A program made the position numbers and the translations under genes. A stretch of DNA of 34,038 nucleotides from Sulfuricurvum kujiense (GTDB taxonomy: Bacteria; Campylobacterota; Campylobacteria; Campylobacterales; Sulfurimonadaceae): the NCBI GenBank assembly GCA_002742695.1, contig DLUI01000059.1, positions 8,264 to 42,301 of the forward strand, in the 5' to 3' direction. Every line of letters starts with the position of its first letter. Within the stretch, counting starts at the first letter, position 1. Under the pieces are notes generated by a model. It was not told where the DNA came from and ran no database searches. It worked only from the letters and a program-made list of their open reading frames with translations. This document shows, in pieces, positions 7,464 to 14,714 of this stretch.

Positions 7464-7850
7464 ATGAAAATCTTAACTTTAATGGCCGCTGCAGTAGCTG
7501 CAGCAATTATTTTCAGCGGATGTGCTGATAAGACGACTCCGGAAACAGCAAAAGAAACTATGCAAAAAGTGATTTCAGCTATGTTATCCAATAACGTCGA
7601 AGAGTTTAAAACCCACTGCTCTGCAGAGAACTTGAAGCAGTATGAGAAAACTGGTATTAATAACCTGACGGTTCCGGGTCTTAAACTTGATCTAACAAAC
7701 GATCCGGTCAAAATGAGTGAGGACGGTAAAACGGTGGAAGTGGTTGTCAATATGTCTCTACAGGGGGCGTTTGAGAAAAAAACTGTGTGGACGCTCAAAG
7801 ATGAGGGCGGGGAATGGAAAATATACGGCGAAGCTCGCGCGGCTGAGTAA
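7464..7850 (+). CDS. NTF2-like lipoprotein
   Basis: This 128-residue protein has a lipoprotein signal ending IIFSGC (Cys about 20). The mature part reads TAKETMQKVISAMLSNNVEEFKTH (in pieces: an alpha helix TAKETMQKVISAML, then NNVEEFKTH), followed by beta strands ending GEWKIYGEARA. This is the pattern of DUF4878-type NTF2-fold lipoproteins. An AAAAAGGG stretch lies upstream of the ATG. It sits in the transfer operon after the channel-like gene, so it may be an envelope partner of that protein, but the fold itself is found in many unrelated settings. Confidence 0.7.
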   Translation: MKILTLMAAAVAAAIIFSGCADKTTPETAKETMQKVISAMLSNNVEEFKTHCSAENLKQYEKTGINNLTVPGLKLDLTNDPVKMSEDGKTVEVVVNMSLQGAFEKKTVWTLKDEGGEWKIYGEARAAE

Positions 7851-7864
7851 GAAAAGGAGATCCA

Positions 7865-8185
7865 ATGTTCACGGAAGACCAAAAAAATAAAATGTCAGAA
7901 GCTCTCAAAAAAGCAAAATTGTTTTTTTCGGGCAATGAGGAAAAACAGTTGCGCATCGCGCAGGCACACAAAGAATTAATGACTAGCACGGACAGCGCAG
8001 CACTAACCCTCGTGAGCGACTTGCTTTGCGGCCTCCATTTAGAAGCGATCGCGGATACCGGTTTCGATTTAAATGGGACTCCCTATTATACAAAATATCA
8101 GGGTCTCCCGGCTATGTATGTTTTGAGACCGAGAACAGAAGAGGGAGACGCCGTGGCACAGCATATCAAAGAGAAAAATTTATGA
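7865..8185 (+). CDS. Hypothetical protein of the transfer operon
   Basis: This is a 106-residue soluble protein, with GAAAAGGAG upstream of ATG 7865. The N-terminal half is helical and charged (EDQKNKMSEALKKAKLFF), followed by TSTDSAALTLVSDLLCGLHLEAIADTG split over two helices, and a beta-containing tail with GLPAMYVLRPR. No family is recognised. It overlaps the next gene by ATGA, indicating translational coupling. Confidence 0.65.
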   Translation: MFTEDQKNKMSEALKKAKLFFSGNEEKQLRIAQAHKELMTSTDSAALTLVSDLLCGLHLEAIADTGFDLNGTPYYTKYQGLPAMYVLRPRTEEGDAVAQHIKEKNL

Positions 8186-8667
8186 TCAAATCAATTTTTT
8201 CTTTAATCATATTTGTAACGCTTGCAATGGTTTCCCGTAATTTGTATCCAAGTTTCGCGGGATCTTCTTACAAAAATGAAATTTTGATTAATCTCGCTTT
8301 CTTAGAAGCGTCTCACCCAAATGGACCGTTTCCAATCTCACTCTATGAAGTACCTATCTCAAAAATCTTGTTTCAAGACGTCGATACGTCAAACTTAACG
8401 TATCAGTGCGTATCTTCGTTCCCATCAGTTCCCGCCGACATGATCATTAAAGTGCAGCGGATCGAGACAAACTACTTTGTTAAAATTCTTGATGAAGTCG
8501 TGTTTACAATGGCTAAATACATGCCTTTTTTACACATTGATACGATGCCATCATCCGAAAAGATAACGACATCACTGTTTTGGTATGTTCAATCGAATTT
8601 TCACGAATTTGATGTTTCAGTACAGAACAATCAAATAGTTTTAACAAAAAAAACATACTGTATATAA
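8182..8667 (+). CDS. Exported or membrane-anchored hypothetical protein
   Basis: The start is placed at ATG 8182, which overlaps the upstream stop (ATGA); the same frame is open further upstream but that part is antisense in character to the real preceding gene. The 161-residue product has an N-terminal hydrophobic segment (SIFSLIIFVTLAMVS) that is a signal anchor or signal peptide, then a beta-rich domain with cysteines at QCVSS and the C-terminal TYCI. It resembles small pilin-like or periplasmic proteins in general shape, but no family assignment is possible. Confidence 0.65.
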   Translation: MIKSIFSLIIFVTLAMVSRNLYPSFAGSSYKNEILINLAFLEASHPNGPFPISLYEVPISKILFQDVDTSNLTYQCVSSFPSVPADMIIKVQRIETNYFVKILDEVVFTMAKYMPFLHIDTMPSSEKITTSLFWYVQSNFHEFDVSVQNNQIVLTKKTYCI

Positions 8668-8678
8668 AGGAAAAAAAG

Positions 8679-9164
8679 ATGGAAAAAGCCCAAATTTTAC
8701 AATTAAAAGAACGGTTAGCAAAGCGCGGACAGATCCTAAAAGAAATGATCGCCTTACTCGAAAACCCTATAGCAGATTCTAACGGATCTGGAGGCGGATC
8801 CGGATCGACATCGATGAACATGAAAATGCTTGAATTGAAATTCAACGCAGCCGTTGAATACTTTGAAAAGGTCGAAGAACCGGACGAAGAGGCAAAAGAT
8901 ATTTTGCTGCAGCTCGGACGAGTTGCCGACTTCTTAGAGGCGGCCGACGTCGAGAACTCATTTTCTCTGATGAATGCCGTCATGAAAAATGCGGCAGCTT
9001 ACAAAATCAAAATGACCGGCGAAGATTTTGCGATCGATCATAAAAGTGCAATGGCTGTGATCAAAGATTTTGTTACAGACACCGACGAAAACAAAACCGT
9101 CAAAGAAGCACTGGCCGAACTTGAAAAGATGGATCCGAAAAAGTCGACTGAGTTGAAATTTTAA
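8679..9164 (+). CDS. Helical cytoplasmic hypothetical protein with Gly/Ser linker
   Basis: This is a 161-residue protein behind an AAAGGAAAAAA site. An N-terminal helix (LKERLAKRGQILKEMIALL) is joined by a flexible GSGGGSGST linker to an acidic, mostly helical domain. It has no membrane segments or cysteines. It is the last gene before the palindrome cluster and relaxase, so an accessory role in transfer (relaxosome or switch protein) is possible, but that rests on position only. Confidence 0.6.
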   Translation: MEKAQILQLKERLAKRGQILKEMIALLENPIADSNGSGGGSGSTSMNMKMLELKFNAAVEYFEKVEEPDEEAKDILLQLGRVADFLEAADVENSFSLMNAVMKNAAAYKIKMTGEDFAIDHKSAMAVIKDFVTDTDENKTVKEALAELEKMDPKKSTELKF

Positions 9165-9184
9165 TCGATCCATCTCATCCCACG

Positions 9185-9292
9185 GTCTTCCCCACAGAGA
9201 GCTTGCGAGCGGAGGGAAGACTTCAAATTGTACCGCCTGCGGTGCAATTTCAACACGAACTCCGAAGGGGTGCGTAGTTGCAACTACGCACC
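9185..9292 (+). other. Putative oriT: three nested palindromes upstream of relaxase
   Basis: Three inverted repeats lie within 108 bp just before the relaxase gene. GTCTTCCC (9185-9192) pairs with GGGAAGAC (9214-9221). At 9225-9250, AAATTG-x-ACCGC pairs with GCGGT-x-CAATTT around a CTG loop. A perfect 24-bp palindrome with no loop (9269-9292, half site GGTGCGTAGTTG) follows. No protein is encoded here. Location and structure fit an origin of transfer recognised by the adjacent MobV-like relaxase; the nick site cannot be assigned. Confidence 0.65.
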
Positions 9293-9347
9293 ATAAATGG
9301 TACTTGTTGTTCCCTTGATTCGCAAGCTCATACGGGAAGGAGAAAAA

Positions 9348-10850
9348 ATGCCACGATCCGCTACATTTTCAGTCACTGCCGCCGGTGCTCATTCATCGGC
9401 TCACAATAGCCGGGAAGAGAAACCGAAGTATCTCATCGGTACGCTCCCCGGATCCGAAAACTTCTATGATCTCCGGTACTCTGATTCTGACTTCCTCGAA
9501 TTGGCAGCTGCCAAGTATAAAGAGACGACCGGACAAAAGATGCAGCAGAAGCAAAAGGACGCACTCATAAAAGAGACCGTTCTTTCTATCGAAGCTCACC
9601 ATACCGAAGCCGATGTTCAAAAGGTATTCGACGAATTGGCTGCCAAGTATGGCGGCCACTACGTCACCGAGTTATCGATTCATCGTGACGAGGGACACTT
9701 CGAGGACGAGAACGGAATCACCTACTACCCGACAAAAGACATACTCAAAAAAGAGGACGGATGGTACATCGTACCATTAGCAGAATCAATCACCCATGCA
9801 TCGGACTACCGACCAAAGGGTGAAGAATTCAGCGAGAAAGTGGATATCAACGATTTCAAGCCGATCCACAACATCCACGCCCACGTCAAATTTTCAATGT
9901 TCAATCCCGACATCGGTAAGACTGGCCGGATGAAACACAATGAGCTTAATGACCGGATCAAGACGGCGGCTAGAGTATTGAAACTCAAATATGAGCCGGA
10001 GAAAAAAAGTGACAAGCGTGGAAACGTCACAGAGGTTAAGTCAAAACACAAAGCCGTCCGGAATGAAAAAGTCTCCAATTTCCTCGAAAGCGGAGGCATC
10101 AGTGCGAATATCCGAGCAAAGAACCGTCAAATTGAGCAACTCGAATACAATTTTAGGGAAGCTCAAAAGCGAATTTCCTCTTTACAAGCTCTCGATGTCG
10201 AACAGAAAAAAGAGCTTCACCGGCTCAATACAGAGATAAACAAGACTGCCGACGACGAAGTAAAAGCTCAAAAGATTGCAGAACTCGAAAAAAAGCTCAC
10301 AGACAGCACAGAAATAGCTATACAAGCTCAAAATGCACTTTTAGAGGCTCAGAATACGATTGAATCTCAAAAAGGCGTTATAGAGCGTTTAAAAGCTCAA
10401 AATGCAGAAAAAGACAAATCCGTGACAGACATCGCCGTCCAAGTCGGTGTCTTACCTCCAGAGACTCCGACGTTCTCGGCGGGGTTAGTCGCTCCGAAGA
10501 TCGCCAATGCAGTAGAGCAGCTCACGGTCAAAGCCAAAGAGGAAACCGATCAACTCGTCGATATGATCGCCGAGCTTCACAGTGCGATTGATCATCAAGA
10601 TTCGGATCTTTTAAAGATCGCTCACCGGCAGCGGGAAACATTGAGTTACAAACGAAGTACAAAAGAGCCGTACAAGACGGCGGTAGAGCGCCGTAACGAG
10701 GTATACAAAGGGCGATTAGAGCAAAATAGACCTAAACAATACGCTGCCGCTGCACCCCACAAAACAGATGTTCAAGAAGCACTGGCCGAGATCGAACGCT
10801 ACAATGCACAGCACCTAAATAAAGAGCTGACAATCAAAGACCCTTGTTAG
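9348..10850 (+). CDS. MobV/Pre-like relaxase with coiled-coil tail
   Basis: The start is set at ATG 9348, behind GGGAAGGAG; an earlier in-frame ATG at 9297 abuts the palindrome. The 500-residue protein opens with AHSSAHNSREE, like motif I of plasmid mobilization/recombination (Mob_Pre) proteins. It then has HRDEGH (112-117) and HNIHAH (174-179), which together match the H-x-DE...H-x-H metal site of that family but are separated by an insertion of about 57 residues. From about 255 to 390 it is a long coiled coil (LEYNFREAQKRISSL, repeated heptads). Such enzymes nick oriT and carry the strand into the recipient. The assignment is by motif pattern; the split metal site is unusual. Confidence 0.75.
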   Translation: MPRSATFSVTAAGAHSSAHNSREEKPKYLIGTLPGSENFYDLRYSDSDFLELAAAKYKETTGQKMQQKQKDALIKETVLSIEAHHTEADVQKVFDELAAKYGGHYVTELSIHRDEGHFEDENGITYYPTKDILKKEDGWYIVPLAESITHASDYRPKGEEFSEKVDINDFKPIHNIHAHVKFSMFNPDIGKTGRMKHNELNDRIKTAARVLKLKYEPEKKSDKRGNVTEVKSKHKAVRNEKVSNFLESGGISANIRAKNRQIEQLEYNFREAQKRISSLQALDVEQKKELHRLNTEINKTADDEVKAQKIAELEKKLTDSTEIAIQAQNALLEAQNTIESQKGVIERLKAQNAEKDKSVTDIAVQVGVLPPETPTFSAGLVAPKIANAVEQLTVKAKEETDQLVDMIAELHSAIDHQDSDLLKIAHRQRETLSYKRSTKEPYKTAVERRNEVYKGRLEQNRPKQYAAAAPHKTDVQEALAEIERYNAQHLNKELTIKDPC

Positions 10851-10882
10851 GCAAAGCTTATAATGAATTTTTCACCAGTTTA

Positions 10883-11010
10883 TCTTTGATAATGTCGAGT
10901 AAAAGTCTTGTACTTATCTTCTTAACCTTGTGTATTTGTTGTATATAGCTATATCAATAAGATATTTAAATCAATAATATCTTGACATAAATATATCATA
11001 CTGATATAAT
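10883..11010. repeat. Second copy of the repressor/promoter control region
   Basis: This stretch is a diverged copy of 3784-3907 with a few small indels. It retains the first dozen codons of the repressor gene on the minus strand, but their start codon is ATA instead of ATG and the frame is lost after about 12 residues. It also retains operator 1 (ATATC-N5-GATAT, 10951-10965), TTGACA (10982-10987), a 17-bp spacer, TATAAT (11005-11010), and operator 2 (TATATC-N5-GATATA, 10992-11008). It places the replication operon under the same repressor as the transfer operon. Confidence 0.85.
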
Positions 11011-11050
11011 CTTAACTGTTATCGATATGTTTAAAATGAAGGGAAGTGAG

Positions 11051-11857
11051 ATGTCTTCGAAGAAGTATTATTGGCTTAAGTTGAAAGATGATTTTTTTAG
11101 CGACCCGAAAATAAAAAAACTTCGCAAAATGGCCGGCGGAGATACCTATACAATCATTTTGCAAAAGATTATGCTGCTATCCATTAAAGAAGGCGGAGTG
11201 ATTGAATTTGAGGGGATCGTCGAAAAAACTTTGCATGAAGAACTTGCCTTGTTTCTTGATGAGGAGGTTATTAACGTAGAGGCTGCACTATCTTTCATGC
11301 GTATGGTCGGTTTTATCGAATCAATTGGAGATAATCGTTTTTTACTCCCCCTTGTTACTCAGCTTGTAGGATCTGAGAGTGATAGTGCTGAACGCGTTCG
11401 AAAATTGCGTGAAAAACGCAAGTTAGAACCACCAGCGTTACAATGTAACGGCGATGTAACGCCGTGTAACAAAAACGTAACGACAGAGATAAGAGATAAG
11501 AGAATAGAGTTAGATATGGGGGGTAACGCGCGCGAGGCATATTTGCTTTTCAGAATGGCGGGAGAGGGGATTAAAAGTCCGATCGCTTTTAAAAAGACAA
11601 TCATGAGCGAATTGCAAGATCCAAGATCAGATGAATCAAACAATTTTGTGGAATGGCAAAGCCTTATGAATATGTGGTCGAAGCCGTTGAATGATTTGTA
11701 CAATGATTTTTGCAGCTTTGGACATAAAAATCGAAAAAAATGCAAAGAAATTGCGACTGATCATGTCAAAGATTTTGGGATCAATATAACGCCTATGTTG
11801 TTCGAAATTGCTTTTTATGAATCTTGCAAACTACAGCAAGGTAAGGGGGTTGCATGA
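11051..11857 (+). CDS. Phage replisome organiser-type replication initiator
   Basis: I use ATG 11051, preceded by GGGAAGTGAG, rather than the upstream ATG at 11027 that lies close to the -10. The 268-residue protein begins KKYYWLKLKDDFFSDPKIKK, a near-textbook start of the phage replisome organiser N-terminal domain (a winged-helix origin-binding module), with GGDTYTII and the FEGI block following. A basic linker (AERVRKLREKRK) and a helical C-terminus, likely for helicase loading, complete it. This suggests autonomous theta replication of the excised element, or of a phage-satellite ancestor. It is controlled by the duplicated promoter directly upstream. Confidence 0.85.
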   Translation: MSSKKYYWLKLKDDFFSDPKIKKLRKMAGGDTYTIILQKIMLLSIKEGGVIEFEGIVEKTLHEELALFLDEEVINVEAALSFMRMVGFIESIGDNRFLLPLVTQLVGSESDSAERVRKLREKRKLEPPALQCNGDVTPCNKNVTTEIRDKRIELDMGGNAREAYLLFRMAGEGIKSPIAFKKTIMSELQDPRSDESNNFVEWQSLMNMWSKPLNDLYNDFCSFGHKNRKKCKEIATDHVKDFGINITPMLFEIAFYESCKLQQGKGVA

Positions 11858-12051
11858 GCCCTTCACAAAAACGCTTCCTTACCCCCGATGAACTCCTCGA
11901 AGAGTACGGTTTCGGCAAAAAGTGGCAGGATAAGATGCGATCTAAGAAGCTCATTCCCTACAAAAAACTTGGTGGATATGTGCGATATGATCGCCTAGAA
12001 ATTGATGTATGGATTGAGAAACATTCTGTTGTGTCGGAAGAATCGGCTTAG
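11854..12051 (+). CDS. AlpA/excisionase-family small HTH protein
   Basis: This 65-residue protein starts with ATGA overlap to the replication gene. The pattern LTPDELLEEYGFGKKWQDKMRS (LTPDELLEEYGF, then a recognition helix and RSKKLIPYKKLGGYVRYDR) and the closing IDVWIEKH are typical of the helix_turn_helix_17/AlpA excisionase group, where the wing is GxYVRYDRxxID. It is likely the recombination directionality factor for the integrase, or a transcription regulator; the first gene of the transfer operon belongs to a similar class, so the roles may be divided. Part of its 3' end is repeated at 13202-13240. Confidence 0.75.
   Translation: MSPSQKRFLTPDELLEEYGFGKKWQDKMRSKKLIPYKKLGGYVRYDRLEIDVWIEKHSVVSEESA
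12012..12050 (+). repeat. 3' end of alpA-like gene, repeated at 13202-13240
   Basis: The last 39 bases before the stop recur at 13202-13240 with four mismatches, in the same orientation. The two copies bracket the zinc-ribbon and GNAT genes, so that 1.2-kb block may have been inserted by a recombination event that duplicated the alpA end, or a second alpA copy has decayed. Confidence 0.75.
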
Positions 12052-12126
12052 AAAGTAGTTGAGTCTTTTTGCTATTTTTTAGCAAAGATAAGTAGAATAT
12101 AGCCTTTTAATTTTTTAGGGGGTTAT

Positions 12127-12672
12127 ATGGCTTTAATTGAATGTTTTGAATGTGGTAATCAAGTTTCTGATAGTGCTGCAACATGTCCCAATTGTGGTGT
12201 TGCTATTGCTGCCACTATTAAACAACAAGCAACACAAGCCCGCCAAAAAGAAGAAAAATTTCTCAACAAATTTTTAAACGGGACTCTTGCATACCAAAGC
12301 ACCGTTACAGGGTTAATGTGGCTGGCAGCTATTTATGTCGTTATTGCCATGGGTACGTTGTCAAAAGGCTACGATAATTTGTTCGATATGGCTGTTGTCT
12401 TGGCCGGTATTTTGGGTATCATTAAAGGTGTTTCCGGGTATTCAAAAATGCAACAATTAGCAGAAGAAGCAAAAACTCAAACAGAAATTATTGCATCAGG
12501 TGTATCAAGAGGAAATCGCCCTGGGTCTTCGGCAATGGCTGATTTGTCGATGGTGATCATCTTTTCCGCTTTCTGGACAGTTGTGTATCTTTTAATATTC
12601 GCTATGAGTGTAGTATTAGCTCCACTTATGACGCTTTATATAGTTTTCAAAGCTGTAAAATCTTCAAAATAA
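12127..12672 (+). CDS. Zinc-ribbon membrane protein
   Basis: This 181-residue protein carries a rubredoxin-like zinc ribbon at the N-terminus (CFECGNQVSDSAATCPNCG: two CxxC knuckles). A charged helix follows (QARQKEEKFLNKFL), then a pair of hydrophobic segments near residues 60-77 and 85-100, and a longer C-terminal hydrophobic region (about 135-172). The ribbon faces the cytoplasm if the positive-inside rule holds. AGGGGG precedes the ATG. It is a common layout for regulators or scaffolds of membrane stress; no specific function can be read. It begins the cargo region. Confidence 0.7.
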   Translation: MALIECFECGNQVSDSAATCPNCGVAIAATIKQQATQARQKEEKFLNKFLNGTLAYQSTVTGLMWLAAIYVVIAMGTLSKGYDNLFDMAVVLAGILGIIKGVSGYSKMQQLAEEAKTQTEIIASGVSRGNRPGSSAMADLSMVIIFSAFWTVVYLLIFAMSVVLAPLMTLYIVFKAVKSSK

Positions 12673-12747
12673 TGATAATATTGGGTTTCTTCAAGGATAG
12701 ATTTGTCGAGTTTTAGCACTCCGGCTAACAATAAATGGTGTGAATGA

Positions 12748-13164
12748 ATGGAAAAAGAAAGTATTCCGTATTTCTGTGAAGATTTAAATAGCTATTTAAA
12801 AACTATGTTCAAATATAAAAAAAATTACTCTCATGCTATTGATGCAACTATTTGTGCATATTCTAAAAAATTTGATATATATCTACGATGGAATGGGGTT
12901 TACTATTCAACAAAATTCCCAAAAAATTTAACTATAGCTAGAATTGGATTTTATAAAGAGCGTAAAGGATATGGGAAAGCACTTCTGTGTTTTTTAATAG
13001 AATGTAGTTCCAAATATCAATTTGATTACATAGTTATAGAGGCAACTAACGAAAAATCTGCCAGTTTTGCACATAAGTTTGGTTTTCAAAAGATTGATGA
13101 TGAGGATGGAAGAAATTTTGTAATTGCTATTAATGATCTTAGAATAATTATGAGTAGCATGTAA
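12748..13164 (+). CDS. GNAT-family N-acetyltransferase
   Basis: The central part of this 138-residue protein has the acetyl-CoA-binding motif A as ARIGFYKERKGYGKALLCFL (ERKGYGKALL = R/Q-x-x-G-x-G/A), preceded by a beta strand, and motif B as EATNEKSASFAHKFGFQKI, where the FAHKFGF piece is typical of GNATs. The N-terminal 40 residues are short for the family. The substrate cannot be inferred. The gene is strongly AT-rich compared with the core genes, fitting recent acquisition. No GNAT-type toxin partner antitoxin (RHH) is adjacent. Confidence 0.75.
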   Translation: MEKESIPYFCEDLNSYLKTMFKYKKNYSHAIDATICAYSKKFDIYLRWNGVYYSTKFPKNLTIARIGFYKERKGYGKALLCFLIECSSKYQFDYIVIEATNEKSASFAHKFGFQKIDDEDGRNFVIAINDLRIIMSSM

Positions 13165-13201
13165 TATTCAAGAAGGGAATAACTGTGCATAAGTAAAGAT
13201 T

Positions 13202-13240
13202 GATCGAGAAACATTCAGTCGTATCGGAAGAATCGGCTTA
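13202..13240 (+). repeat. Decayed copy of the alpA-like 3' end
   Basis: Thirty-five of 39 bases match 12012-12050, including the last codons before the former stop. No upstream part of the gene remains in frame, so this is a relic rather than a gene. Confidence 0.75.
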
Positions 13241-13282
13241 ATGAGATATAATTGATTCCAAAAAAAGATAGGCAAGATCAAA

Positions 13283-13771
13283 ATGGTTAAAAGATTGAAA
13301 GTATTTATTTTATTATCGGCTTTATTTATTGCATGTACATCATCATATGCGATTGAAGAAGGAAATGCCATCTTCACAACCGGATCATCTGAAATGATGG
13401 TTTACGAAGAGAACCCTATCAGTCTAGAGATCACTTCTGGTCAATATGAAGGGTGTTTTGTTATTGGAACCGTATATCCTGATCATGACAGAGGATATCT
13501 TAAAGATGCTCAAATATCATGTGTATTTGATAAAAATCAGCATTTTAATAGACAAATGAAAAATATCATTATCAACGATTTAGATAAAGGAGGAGGAATA
13601 CCTATGGTTCACAAAGAAGTATCTGAAGCTACTCTCAAACTACTCAAATCATCTTGTCAAAATAATCTAGATGAAATAGCGTGTAAAGCATATATAGCCT
13701 CTCCATTTGGGAAGTATGAAGTACAACAATATACACCAATCACAATGTATTGGGAGAATGTAGAAAATTGA
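13283..13771 (+). CDS. Secreted hypothetical protein
   Basis: This 162-residue protein has a clear Sec signal peptide (VFILLSALFIACTSSYA, cleavage after SYA). The mature part has five or six cysteines (GCFV, SCVF, SCQN, ACKA), which fits disulphide bonding in the periplasm, and a SGQYEGCFVIGTVYPDHDRG stretch with alternating beta pattern. No family is recognised. A SSC..IACKAYI pattern loosely recalls lysozyme-inhibitor or UrcA-like small periplasmic proteins, but this is weak. The gene is AT-rich like its neighbours. Confidence 0.65.
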   Translation: MVKRLKVFILLSALFIACTSSYAIEEGNAIFTTGSSEMMVYEENPISLEITSGQYEGCFVIGTVYPDHDRGYLKDAQISCVFDKNQHFNRQMKNIIINDLDKGGGIPMVHKEVSEATLKLLKSSCQNNLDEIACKAYIASPFGKYEVQQYTPITMYWENVEN

Positions 13772-13846
13772 TGAGACTAAAACGTGTCTACTCGAAGGTA
13801 GTCATTCTAGTGAATGCAGATAAACATATTAAAGGTTAGGCAAAAA

Positions 13847-14506
13847 ATGAAGTTCTACTTAGGCGATTACGAATACCCAACGAAAAGTGAATTTATCCGT
13901 GAAATATCAAGCTATCTAAAGACTGCAAAAAGCCATATCATCACAAATCAGGAAATGACAGAAAAACTTTCGTTATTGCTTCATATGCACCCTTCAGCCA
14001 AAAGCAAAATAGGTCCTGGAATAAAACACTTCAAGGTTGTGAAAAATGCGCAAGGATCAGGAAACAGTTTCGTTGTAGTACGCATCGATGGTACAGAAGA
14101 TCGCTTCTCATATGAAAAATGTATTACGAACCAAAGACCGACGAAGAGAAGTGAGGTTCTTGAAGCACTACGATTCGCAGTTCGGGATCAACTTTTTGCT
14201 TTTCGTAGAAAGCTCATCCTGCCGATTGAATGTGCCATTTCAGGGAATCTAATAGAGAAGAATGAGGACTTACATATAGACCATAAAACACCTTTTTCAG
14301 AATTAGTACGTGTATTCTTGGAAATTGAGAACACTACCCTTGAAAAACTGAATACATCTGGGAATGGTGAACACATTAAGCTAGTTGATGAAGAATTGGA
14401 ATTCAGGTTTAAAAAATTCCATGAAAGTAATGCGGTACTACAACCTTCTCTAATGAAGGAAAATATCAGAAAAGGCAATGATCTTAACTGCATGCCGGTA
14501 TTATAA
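13847..14506 (+). CDS. DCL-domain (DUF3223) protein with HNH-like tail
   Basis: The start is set at ATG 13847 because the listed upstream extension lacks coding character. Residues 1-95 match the DCL/DUF3223 domain known from plant plastid rRNA-processing DCL and bacterial proteins: FYLGDYEYPTKSEFIREI, LLLHMHPSAKSKIG (the HP..K.G.G core), and DGTEDRFSYEKCI. The second half contains a CAISGNL...LHIDHKTPFSELV pattern, i.e. a Cys knuckle and an Asp-His-Lys site like the beta-beta-alpha HNH fold. It is probably a nucleic-acid-binding or cleaving enzyme of the accessory pool, and may be defensive. Nuclease activity is inferred, as only part of the usual Cys set is visible. Confidence 0.7.
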   Translation: MKFYLGDYEYPTKSEFIREISSYLKTAKSHIITNQEMTEKLSLLLHMHPSAKSKIGPGIKHFKVVKNAQGSGNSFVVVRIDGTEDRFSYEKCITNQRPTKRSEVLEALRFAVRDQLFAFRRKLILPIECAISGNLIEKNEDLHIDHKTPFSELVRVFLEIENTTLEKLNTSGNGEHIKLVDEELEFRFKKFHESNAVLQPSLMKENIRKGNDLNCMPVL

Positions 14507-14646
14507 TTTTCCAATTCCTCTTCATTTTCTAATTGGATTGAGAAATAGTCAGGGCTGATTGCTACAGTATTTTGGGGCAATCGTATGAAAATCTCGATGA
14601 AGAGCAGAAAGATCGGCAATAAAAATGCTATCGGTTTTGCAAAATA

Positions 14647-14703
14647 TATACATATTTGTCTAAATATTTAAAATTATATGATACAATTAGACAAATATGT
14701 ATA
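14647..14703 (+). promoter_or_regulatory. Inverted-repeat operator of the hipBA operon
   Basis: Perfect 17-bp arms at 14647-14663 and 14687-14703 (TATACATATTTGTCTAA and its complement) are separated by 23 bp, ending 12 bases before the hipB start. The spacer contains TATGAT and TACAAT candidate -10 boxes, so a repressor bound to both arms would cover the promoter. HipB autoregulation is the expected function. Confidence 0.75.
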
Positions 14704-14714
14704 AGGATTGAACT

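Noticed and set aside
8026-8181. Upstream extension of the 8182 gene
   Set aside because: It overlaps the real preceding gene in another frame and lacks a ribosome binding site; ATGA coupling supports the 8182 start.
3942-10850. Complete conjugative type IV secretion system
   Set aside because: No VirB4, VirB11 or coupling-protein ATPase with Walker motifs is present; only membrane, lipoprotein and relaxase genes.
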